Shown: positions 24,692-34,761 of the stretch, in pieces
Position numbering within the stretch: position 1 is the first letter of the stretch
Layout of the letters: every line of letters starts with the position of its first letter
Assembly (NCBI GenBank): GCA_023053545.1
Contig: JAKZAN010000095.1
Span: forward strand, 1 to 64,000
Direction of reading: 5' to 3'
Length of the DNA: 64,000 nucleotides
Origin: Lepidurus packardi
Lineage: Eukaryota; Arthropoda; Branchiopoda; Notostraca; Triopsidae
The notes under the pieces: generated by a model
The model's database searches: none
What the model saw: the letters and a program-made list of their open reading frames with translations, nothing else
Told to the model about the DNA's origin: nothing
Translations under genes and position numbers: made by a program

Positions 24692-26841
24692 ATGAGTGTC
24701 AAAGTCGCTGTCAGAGTCAGACCCTTCAACAAAAGAGAAAAGGAACTGGGTTGTGAGCTTGTCGTCCAGATGAACGGCAACATGACCACTATCCTCCCTC
24801 CCAAGGGTTCCTCCGAAGTCAAAAGAGATTTCACATACGATAACTCTTTCTGGTCTTTCGATCAGTTCCAAGACGTAGACGGCTACTTAACGTAATATAC
24901 ACCCTCTCAACCGCTTTACTCCTCATTCGTTCTTTATTCGCCTTCTTAGTCCTAAGAGCCCCGCATATGCCGATCAAAAGAAGGTGTACGAAGCTCTTGG
25001 TACACAGATCCTGGAGAACGCCTGGCAAGGCTATCACTGCTGTCTGTTCGCCTATGGGCAGACTGGTTCCGGCAAGTCTTACTCGATGATCGGGTTCGGC
25101 AAAAACAAGGTACATTTCCCCCCTATAATTCGTTTCAATATTCTATGAGGGAGTCAGGGAATCGTGCCGATTACTTGTGAGGAACTCTTCAAGCGCGCTG
25201 AGAAAAAGGCAGAGGGTCAGGAATTCGAGGTGACCCTGTCGATGCTGGAAATCTACAATGAGAAAATTCAGGATCTCTTCCTACCTATCGAAAAGAGGTC
25301 TGCTGGTGGGTTATCGATTCGAGAGAGCCCTCTTTTAGGAGTCTATGTAGAAGGAGCTTCCAAAAGGTTTGTGTCCAATTACGTCTCCATCGAGACCCTT
25401 ATGGAAGAAGGTACTAAGAATAGGACAATCGCTGCCACTCAGATGAATGCCACAAGTTCTCGAGCTCATACCATCATCTCCATTGAGTTCAAAAACAAGC
25501 AGACCACTGGAGGTAAAAAGACTGAAAAGCTATCAGTCATCAACTTGGTTGATTTGGCAGGTTCCGAAAGACAGGCCAAGACTCAAGCAACCGGAGATCG
25601 TCTGAAATAGGCAATCGGCATCAACACCTCGCTGACTACCCTTGGACAGGTCATTTCTGCTCTAGCAGAAAGGGCTGACACCAAGAAGGACGTGTTTGTT
25701 CCATATAGAAACTCAGCACTTACACGTATTCTCCAGAGTGCACTGGGTGGAAACTCAAAGACCATTATGATTTGCGCTCTTTCTCCTGCCTCTGATAATT
25801 ATGAGGAGACCCTTTCTACTCTGAGATATGCTGATCAGGCCAAGAAAATCCAAAACAAGCCAGTCGTCAATGAGTCCGAAACTGACAAACTCATCAGAAA
25901 TTTGAAGGAAGAAAACGAGAAACTCAAGAAGATGCTAGCTGAAAGAGAAAAGGGTATGCCACCAGCCCCCGCTCCTGGTCCTGGCCCCGCTCCTGGTCCT
26001 GGTCCTGCTCCTGCTCCTAACAACTAGCAGAAACCGGCTGAAAAGCCCGTAGATAAACCTGCAGAGCAGCCCAAAACTGAAGAAAAGAAAAACGGATAAC
26101 CACCTGCAGGAAAGACTGAAGTTGCCCCCAAAGAGAGGAGCAGAGATGATATGGAGAAGGAGGCTCATGAAATCGAAGAACGTCTTAAGGCTTTGGAAAC
26201 CAAAACTTCCTAGAAGAAGATCGAAGAAACAAAGGTTATTGACGAAATCATGCATCCCAAGAAGAAGGAAGACGGTGAAGGCGATGCTACTATCATGAGC
26301 GGAATGGCCATCCAGAATCTGCTCAAATAAAGCGAGGAAAAGAAAATCAAAATACCTCCCTTCTTTGAGAACATCTCCAAAGATCTCATGATGCACCGCA
26401 AGCTCAAGATCTTCATCGAAAAAGGTAATATTTTCTTCCTTTATCAACATCCTTACCAACTGTTTAGATCTCATCCATGTGGGCAAGAAAGGAGCTACCC
26501 CTCCTTGTGATATTATCTTCGGAGGCAGAGACATGCAGCCTAACCATGCAGATATCATCAAGCGTGACGATAAGATCTACATCAAACCTCTGAAAAGCGG
26601 CAATTTAGTTTTCCGCAACGGCAAGAAGGTGAAAGAAGAAGTGGAACTTTTCCACCTGGATCGTATCGTGTTCGGCTGGAACAGTGTGTTCTTATTCAAG
26701 AACAAGGATGACAAGCGTAACAACGAGAAGATCAAGAGCAAAGACATCGACTGGGACTTTGTGAAGAAGGAGATGGAAGACGAGGTCGATATCGACCAAA
26801 GCGACACTGAAGAGGGTGGAGGATGCTGTAACTTTATGTGA
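24692..26841 (+). CDS. Kinesin-3-type motor with FHA domain and C-terminal CaaX-like box
   Basis: 666 residues in four exons (introns 24892-24949, 25110-25157 and 26425-26467; 58, 48 and 43 nt). The motor domain (about 1-345) has [10 protein letters not shown] (P-loop), NATSSRAHT (switch I) and [10 protein letters not shown] (switch II). [22 protein letters not shown] matches the KIF1/Unc-104 family, with Glu encoded by TAG (25608-25610). A Pro-Ala-Gly hinge and acidic coiled coil follow, then an FHA-like domain ([19 protein letters not shown]...NHADI). It stops soon after the FHA, so it lacks the long tail and PH domain of classical kinesin-3. The last residues are GGGCCNFM, a possible prenylation/palmitoylation signal. 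Likely a microtubule motor for membrane or ciliary cargo. Confidence 0.93.
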
Positions 26842-26938
26842 TATTTTCTGTTGGGATTTGATCATCTTCTTTATCTGTTTAGTGGCTTTTATGCTATGGA
26901 AAATTATTGTCTACGACAGGATGAGTAGATTTAAGATA

Positions 26939-28168
26939 TCAGATGATGGCCTGCTCCTACTATTCGTAGTCCCAAGGCCGCAGCTGGTCGTTCTGCTGGA
27001 TGTTCTGCTTGTTCTGAATGTTGGTGCGTCGGACACCCGATCTGCATTTGAAAGAAGAAGAATTAGAAAAACTGCTCTTCCGGTTTGAGGGAGTCTTCTG
27101 CGGGTTCAGGGACAATGATTTCTCCTTATTGTTATTGAAAAGTAGTAGGGACTCGGCAGGAGCCATGCGCATTGAGGGAGTCACAGAACCGTCGGGTAGA
27201 TGTTGGTCGCTTCTCCACATTTCTGGCGGAGGGATATCGTAGAATGAGCATGCTGGTGCTGGACTATCGGGTTTGGTGTGTCTCGGCATTTCTGAATTAT
27301 AACTATTCAGGTGGGCGGCGCCATTGACATCTTAGAGAGTCTGCTTCTTCTTGGCAGCGACTCTGAGTGTGAGTTCGCGCAGTGACTCCAGGAAATTGTA
27401 TTCTTTCTTAACCATTCGGAAGGCAGGGGTGTTTCCGTTAGCATTACTATGCTTCTTCTAGCTGCCGACTGGAGTTTAGTAACCCGTGCTATTTCGTTTC
27501 TTTGACTTCTGGGTCTGAGGTTTTATGATGGTGGTCGGATTGTTGGAAATCCTATTCTGTGGGGTCTGCATGCCATTCGAGGGTGATCTAGGCTTCGGAG
27601 CCTCTTCCTCATCAAGGGGAAAGTAGTTTAGAAGGTTTATGCTTTTTGGGTTTTTGACGTTTCCTGGGTTACTCTGTTTGTGCGGCATGGTTAGAGAAAC
27701 ATCTAGGGTATAGGCGTCCAGGAGGCACTACTGCTTATTCCTGAGACTGTAGTCGCGATTCAGTTTGGTGGACTTGCTTGAATGCATGACTTGATTATTT
27801 TGATTCATCAGAAGGATCCTCAGTTTCTTGAGACGATCCAGGGGCGAGGGATTAGGTTTCTGAGAATGTGAATGTGACTTGTTGTGTTAAGAACTCGGCC
27901 TGTTCACTAGGTAGGATTGGTAGGTCGACTCGGGATATGGGAGGCCATTCTATCCGGATGGTGGTTGAGGCGTGATGTGGTTGTTTCTGGAAGGGGTGAT
28001 GAAGTTGGTTAGTTATTGGACATTGCCGATGGTGTTCTCCTGACGATTGGAAGTATGGGAGGCAGATATGATGCGGACCCTGCGGGAGAGAGTGGGAATG
28101 GTGAAGGGACTGGCGTTGGAAAGATCTTCGACGTAAAGGTTGCGGAGTGCTTGCTCATACTTGTCCAT
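26939..28168 (-). CDS. Disordered Ser/Asn/Pro-rich protein, unknown
   Basis: 409 residues, single exon, ATG 28168 to TGA 26939-26941, converging with the kinesin gene (97 nt apart). Low hydrophobicity, rich in Asn, Ser, Pro and Gln. A short helical motif, EYNFLESLRELTLRVAAKKK, in the middle may be the only ordered part. At least six in-frame TAA/TAG. Basic clusters (TQKSKKRN; KRNST) could be nuclear signals. Not assignable. Confidence 0.65.
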
Positions 28169-28683
28169 TGTTGGTAAACTCTGATGTTTATAGTCTTATG
28201 AAAGAGGATGCTGATACTTACTATTTATTGATAGTTGGGGAAGATATTTGTATAGTGGTCAGGTTGTGCAGAACAAGAGCATTGAAATGCGAAGAGATCA
28301 ATAGAAGAACCACGCCAGCCTTACGGGTATTTGTATTTTAAATATGGTTACCAAGATGTGGTTGGGATATCGCTGATTTACTGGGATAGTGATTTTCTGA
28401 TAGCCAGAACCCACGATGTCTAGGCATTTAATAACCACTGAATCAGGGTGACTCTGTATAAAACCAAGGGATCGATGTAGTATAGTATTACCACGCCTAA
28501 TGTCTGAACCCTTCGTAATCCATATTACTATTAATCTTCATCAGCATCAATAACTCTACTAGACTCAATAGGTCTATTAAATCTAATTGATCTACTTTAA
28601 TAACTGCAACAAAGACAACGAAACTAAAATAATCTCATTATTCTTTACTCGCGCTCTCATACATTACATTACAATCCTCTCGC
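28169..28683. other. Divergent intergenic region
   Basis: AT-rich spacer of about 500 nt between two divergent genes; presumably contains both promoters. No gene seen. Confidence 0.4.
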
Positions 28684-30439
28684 ATGCAGTCGACCATCTC
28701 CAAACCCCCCTATCAGCCACGCATAGATTTCCAAAAACTCCAGGCATTCATGCCTACTGCCCTCATCAGAGATTTCATTATCTCCAACTATAAACCCTCC
28801 CTCGTCAACATACCTCATGACCGTGGAATTGAAATGGTACTCCATCGCAACAGGCTCCTCGTGTTCATGATAACCAAAGGGGTCTGGTACAAACTCCGTA
28901 TCTTTAGTTTCGAGTGGCTATCCTGTACTCTCCACTCAGACTCAGGAATATACTACCTCACATAAAAGGCTGTCAGCGAAGACTCTGTTAAGCTGCTCGA
29001 GGAACTCGATAGATTCTTGAAGTTCGAATCTGTAGTGTAGAAGGTGGAGAAAAGAAAGGTTAGTGCCCTCGAAAAGGAGAAGACCCCCATTGATATAACC
29101 AATGGGGAATGCACTCCGGAGAGAGTTCGCCCATATACGGGGATTCTGAAGGATCTGTCCAGGGGTCTATAGGTGAAAGGAGTCCTGGTGAACCAAGTTA
29201 TCAACTTCATGAGCCAGTAGTTCTACTAGCTGCAGATGACTGTGCTCATTTTCGGTTCAGAGTATGTGCTACGGGTGGGGGTGAAAGACAGAAATTATCG
29301 GATGGACCTGGTGCTATCATCAGAATCCAAGCTCGTAACTCTAGAGCAAAGTACTATGCGTAACTCCTATATATAGATCATAAACGATAAGGATGATATG
29401 ATCTTTTCGGACAAGTCTAGCCGCTAGATACAGGGTTTATTTGGCAGGAATGGGTTCGTTCAGACTGGCTAGTACTTTGACAACGAAACCAAGAAGTTCA
29501 ATGGTATCTATATGATAAACATCAACACCAAGAAGAAGCTAGAGGTCCACGTCAGTATCCGAAAAAAAGATGCTAGATTTTGAAATCATCCATCTCGTGC
29601 CTGGGGAGCCGAGACAATCCCAACGCGATAAACTGGATTTGAAGGATGCTTCGGCCTTGTCAAGCTTCGCACAGTGCATTTAGAATACCGTCAGAGAGGC
29701 TGGATAAGTGGTTCTACAGGAGCCACCCATGAAAGAAAGCCACTAAAAACCAATTGCGCCTGAAATCAAACCTGAATTCATAGGTTCTGCATAAGAAAAT
29801 AGTTAGAGTATTGCACATGAGTAAAGTCTAACTCAGATCCCAGAAGAAAGATCAAGCGAGGTTCCAAGAGAAATGGAAGGTGAGGAAGAGAGGGGAGTCT
29901 AAGTTCCAATCGAGACCAAAGAGGAAGCTAGTCCTACTGAACAGCTCCTTGGTCAGGAGCATCACTAAGAGGAAAGCAGTGATAAGGCGGAAGCAGATAT
30001 TAGAGAGGGTATCCCTTAAACTGACATTTAGAAGATCCAGGAAGACTTACCAGTCGAACATACTCCTGTTTCTGAAGAAAATCACTAAGAAGAACAAGAA
30101 GACGGGCTACAAAACTAACAACCAGACCACACTCAAAACAGACAGTCACCATAAACCTATCATTCGGAAGAACCAAATATGATGGCATTGGAGGAAGTCC
30201 CTGAAACTCCCGAAAGTCTTGTGCGTCCTCCACCTCCGAACTTCATCGAATTCGACTTGCGAGGTCGGGTTTAGTCAATGGACACGAGCGAGTAGCATCG
30301 TAGTAGCAACTCTGCGCCAATGACTTCACCAACAGCTGAAATGATCGGGTCACCGGTGTAAGTGCCCCATAATCCTCTGCTGCGCAACGAATGTGCCGAT
30401 AGTAATAACCATGAGGTGACGGAGGTTCATGACGATTGA
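28684..30439 (+). CDS. Unknown protein with acidic Glu-rich C-terminus; frame break
   Basis: About 584 residues. The N-terminal half looks folded (FQKLQAFMPTALIRDFIISN; LLVFMITKGVWYKLRIFSF; YVLRVGVKDRNYRMDLVLSS). The C-terminal 280 residues are acidic and disordered, with many TAA/TAG read as Glu. The two halves lie in different frames: frame 1 meets TGA just after an A7 run (29562-29568), and the +1 frame continues without TGA to 30437-30439. Total length is 3n+1, so one extra A is the simplest account. A 22-nt intron (29555-29576) would also fit but is smaller than any other here. Family unknown. Confidence 0.6.
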
Positions 30440-30727
30440 GCAGTTTGATTGTCCAAGACTGATGTATGATTTTTTCTGATTGTGGCATCAAGTCCACGAT
30501 AAAAAGTGAATCCTTTTATTTATCTCGTAGAAATAGAAGATTAGCTAGGGAATCCACATATGGAGAAAGTTAAAATATCGTCATCGATGGAAGCAGGCAG
30601 CATATTAGCCAGCTCCATAGGCATTGGGCATCCATGATGTTGGCTGTCATTGCTCCATCAAGTTCGCCTCCAGCTATTCTCTCCACACCCCCCTCATGTT
30701 TATGTTTCATCTTGGGTGTAAGAAGTT

Positions 30728-31021
30728 TCAGAAGTCTACCTGCACTAGCTAGAAAGAAATGTCCTTCTCAGCAGGTAGCTGACTCTCAGCTCCCTGATTT
30801 CCATTGTTCTTATGCTTCAAATTATTACTGTTCGCGATCCTCCAGCTCTTATGATGCTTGGTGATTCTGAAGAGGGTCTTACGATGGCTTTGCTAAGTAG
30901 TGGATTGCTGATGGAGGTTGATGGTTTTGGAGACTGTATTTGCTCTGGACTGCTGTTTCCGTTGAGGTAGTTGTTTTTCTGTCGCTATAGGGTGTGGGGT
31001 CTATCCTCGTAATGTGGACAT
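30728..31021 (-). CDS. Possible small basic protein
   Basis: A 97-residue frame from ATG 31021 to TGA 30728-30730 with three in-frame TAG codons. It is basic (KQLPQRKQQSRAN; FRITKHHKSWRIANSN) and ends acidic. An in-frame donor-like CAG|GTAGAC just before the stop means it could continue through an intron into the 30.4-30.7 kb minus-strand sequence, which has open frames but no clear continuation. No homology recognised; it may be spurious. Confidence 0.3.
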
Positions 31022-31558
31022 GTATTGTTATTATGGATCGTGTATGGGTGTTTATAAATATGGTTTATGAAGGGGTATTATTGGATGATGGGAGAATGCC
31101 AAATAGTTGTGATAAAGTCTATATTCTTTGATGGTGTATGCGGCTACTTCTCTTGGGAGTGATTGGTTATAGTCCAGACATAAATACACTATGTAAAAAA
31201 TAGCCTTAGGAAAGAGGTTACGGATGAGCAATGGTAGATGGGGTTGACAGACCCGATTTTCTATATGGAATTCAGATGGTAAAAATTAACAGGCCAAAGA
31301 ATTACCGAACATGATTAGTAATCCTAATAGTGATATTAATGTGATGGCTCTTTGACTGATTCCTAGGCGGCTGTCAAAAAATGAGAGAAGCACCATTCCT
31401 CTGAAAACTGCTACTTTTTAAATATTGCTGGCCCGAAAACGTAAAGACCTCTGCTTTTTCAGCCAAATTAAAAGCTCTATTTCGTTATAATCTTTATTTA
31501 TTTCTCCACTCCCCTACCCTCTCCCCAAGGTCTCTCCTCTATACACCACCCTACCACC
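31022..31558. other. Intergenic, AT-rich
   Basis: Just over 500 nt upstream of the secreted-protein gene. No coding frame or RNA gene seen. CTTCCTCCACT-like pyrimidine-rich sequence directly precedes the 31559 start. Confidence 0.35.
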
Positions 31559-32542
31559 ATGGGTCTCACTCGCACTCATTTTTGTCTCTTCCTTCTCTTC
31601 TCTGTCCTTTTTGTCCAGACCCAATCTCAATTCAAATTGGACATTGCCAGTCTCCTTAACGGAGCACAACCTGCCACTTCTGCGCAGAATAAGCTTATTG
31701 CTCCTCCTCCCCGACCTGTAGTTAAACCTGTCTCCAAGCCAGTTGAGCCCGTTGCTCCAGCTAACCCAATCACAAATATTGTCAGCGGCCTTTTTGGCAA
31801 AATCCCTACTGAAGTTCCCAAGCCTCAACCTACTCCCGCTCCTACCCCAGCTCCTGTCCCAACCACAAAGCCTTAGAATACTGGACTTCCATCTTTCTTG
31901 AGTCCTTTCTCTAAGATTCTCGACATCACACCGGCCCCGTCCACTCGAGTCGAGAATCCACAGCCTATTGAAGAACCAGAACAAGAGCCAGAACAAGAAC
32001 CAGAACCTCAACCAGAGTCAAGTGTTGCTGATCCAAATAGTCTGAACCCTAGTGCTCTTCTGCAAGGTGTAGCACAAGCTGCTAAGGGAGTCTTTAGCAC
32101 TGTCTCCCAACAGAAGCGAGCAGCAGAAGCTCAATCGGCAATCATGAATGCTATCAATGGTTTTGAAGCCCCAAAGACCGCTGATGCTACCAAAAAGACT
32201 GTTCCTGAAATGCCAAAAAAGGTAACCAATGATGCTACAAAGAAAGCTGCTGAGCAGGCGGCTGCCAAAAAGGCTGCTGAATAGGCTGCTAAGATGGCTG
32301 CCGAGGAAGCTGCTAAGAAAGCTGAAGAAGCAGCCGCAGAAAAGAAGAAGGCTGAAGAAGCTGCAGCAGCTGCCGCCAAGAAGAAGATCGAAGAAGATCC
32401 TCGGATGAAGAAGTTGGACGATATGATCAAGAATGCTACTGACCCTAACATGAAGAAGATGTTGTAGGAGATGAAGAGATCAGCAATTGAGAAGGCAAAC
32501 AGCACCCCAACAGTAAAGGCCAGCCTGCGGAGTGCCAAATGA
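31559..32542 (+). CDS. Secreted Pro-rich/Ala-Lys-Glu helical protein
   Basis: 327 residues, one exon, ATG 31559 to TGA 32540-32542. A clear signal peptide (HFCLFLLFSVLFVQTQSQ) is followed by ...LDIASLLNGAQP, a Pro/Val-rich linker, a Glu-Pro-Gln repeat (EPEQEPEQEPEPQPE) and an Ala/Lys/Glu-rich helical region (AAKKAEEAAAEKKKAEEAAA) that should form a long single helix or coiled coil. The C-terminus is MKKMLEEMKRSAIEKANSTP. The architecture resembles the secreted protein at 56987-57565. Secretory-granule or extracellular-matrix material (stalk, lorica or mucocyst) is a reasonable guess but is inference only. Confidence 0.75.
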
Positions 32543-33035
32543 TGGATCTATGCTAAAAAGCACCGAAAGGGCAATAGTGTACCGGAAAACTATATTTTTA
32601 TTTGGAACTGTACCCTCTTTCTTTATATGTTTGATCGTTGATCGTTGATCGTACTAGATTGCAGGTAAATAAATGTGAGCAGATTGAATTATACTTAATA
32701 GACACTACCATTTGCATGTGCTTCTGGACTAGCGTGTAGCAAATAATTCGGATTTCAGGTGCATATAGATTCTACAACCCAGGAAAGACTAGTTAAATAT
32801 TAATCAAGACACCATCTCATGCAAGAACAGTCCACCGTCGATGCTAACAGCTCCCAAAAGAACAAAACGTAAAATCCCCTTCTATTTGCCTGTGAGATTC
32901 CACTACTCCAAAAGAAGTGGGTCCCTACACTCACTTCTTTGTGCAACCATCACAACATTTCACATACAAACCACATACTATCCCAATGTTTACTTTTGCA
33001 GCCACAAATTCTAAGCAGAAGATTTCGAGGAGAAG
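32543..33035. other. Intergenic with a 7-nt tandem repeat
   Basis: About 490 nt; contains three copies of TTGATCG at 32631-32651. No gene seen. Confidence 0.4.
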
Positions 33036-34575
33036 ATGGTTCTACTCTGTCAATTTTGTGGTGGCAAATCGTGCAAAGAAGAAGACTATACCCTAAATAC
33101 AAAACTACCGAATGCCATCGAAGGCCTCCACTGCAATTGGATAACTCCCGACATCCTCGCCATGCAGCGACCCAGTGAGAGACTCATCAAAGAGTTCAAC
33201 CTCTACGAGCAGTTCAAACGCAACAATATAACAACCATACTCAATCTCCAGTAGCCTGGATAAGTAATCAATCGTTTTCCTTCAAGGTCTTTTCACGCAT
33301 CAGCATGCTTATTGTGGCGATGGAATCATCGGGAGCTGTGGCTTCAGTTACATCCCTGAAAATCTGTATAAACATGGCATAGGATTCTACAACACTTCTT
33401 GGTAGGACATGACTGCGACTTCTCCCGAGTTCATGATGAAAATACTCGATATTTTTGCCCACACATTCCAACAGGGCGGAAGAATCGCAGTCCACTGTCA
33501 CGCAGGAAGAGGTCGAACTCTGCTAGCCATCTGTTCATGGCTGATCTATGATGGACAGTACTCAGCGGAGGACGTGATTAATCTCGCTGTCGAAAAGCGT
33601 CAGGGCGTCTTATCGAAGTCCTCTCAAAGAGATTTTCTGCGAGATTTTGAAAAATGTACTGATCATTCCAATAACCAACCCCTCGCAATATCTTATCCCA
33701 TAGACCTCCAAAAAAGACGCGTATGCTTCCGAAAGAATAATGAAAAGTTCACCCTCCAGAGCCTCATATCCGAGCAAGAGCCTATCCTAATCAAACAAAT
33801 GAAGAAGTAATGCGGAGGGTCCTCGTACTTGCAAACCGTCGTATTCAGAGAGTTGATGCATCTCGTCAAATAGAAACTCATTACTCGGGACACTATCTAT
33901 AGAGCCATGGTGAACTGTGTCTCCAAAACCACCGAAGATGTCTCCTACCAAAACAACTGGACCCAACAGAATGAAGTAGAACTAAATGAGCTCAAGAAGC
34001 AGTTCAATGAGATGAAACCTAAACTTCAAAAGACACAGGACATAAGAATGCTCACATAGCTTCTCTTCGATTTCTATGATGAGTTACCCTTTAACCCTTT
34101 GAGTTCTGAGGATATCCAGCATATGATGTAGGTGTATAATCCTGAAATCAAGAATGCCAAAAGTGTACTGCTCTCGGTCTGGTTGATCCACAATGCAGGT
34201 CACCATCTGATATGTACGATCTGTAAAATCGTAGGTTTCCTGAAATTCCTGAGCGAATCCCTGGATTAGAGCAAGATGCAGCACGTTATCGTGAGATTCG
34301 TGAAATGCTTAGCCAGCAAGAAAAAATACAACCCAAAGTCTTACGACGGCAGGAGATACATCAAGTAGAGCAAACTGAGTCCCAGCGAGCAATTCCTAGG
34401 AAAATGGTTGAAAGAACTTACTGAACTCCCCCAAGCAAAACTGGACAACATGTAGATCAAGATCAAGAAGATCGATGTGGACCTGCACTACTACTTCAGT
34501 AGCAACAACAAAAAATTCTACAGCCAGAACGAAATCAAGTAAATCTGCGCAAAGGTCAAACCTTTCTAAGAATGA
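33036..34575 (+). CDS. PTPDC1-like protein tyrosine/dual-specificity phosphatase
   Basis: 499 residues in two exons (intron 33264-33303, 40 nt). The N-terminal half matches PTPDC1 closely: W-ITPDILAMQRPS, EQFKRNNITTILNLQ, PGEHAYCG, YIPENLYKHGIGFYN, SWEDM (candidate acid Asp) and the active site HCHAGRGRT (C-x5-R). PTPDC1 proteins act in ciliogenesis and centriole function in animals. The invariant Glu of PGEHA is TAA (33261-33263), the last codon of exon 1. The C-terminal 230 residues (a helical, Lys-rich extension) are not part of the catalytic domain. It converges with the Met-rich gene. Confidence 0.9.
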
Positions 34576-34761
34576 GTCGTTGGACAATTCAATACTGATC
34601 CTTTTTCTCCATCACTGCATCCTCTACAGTTGTATAAGTGTGTGATCGAATAGTACAACTTTATACAGATTTAAACGCAGGCTCAACAGAATACACAAAT
34701 TGTCTCATGAAAAACAGGGCTTATGTCCATTTACAGTAGTTTTTTATTGTAATTTTGCTCT

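Noticed and set aside
25935..26561. 208-codon minus-strand frame
   Set aside because: Antisense to the kinesin tail and FHA domain; a shadow.
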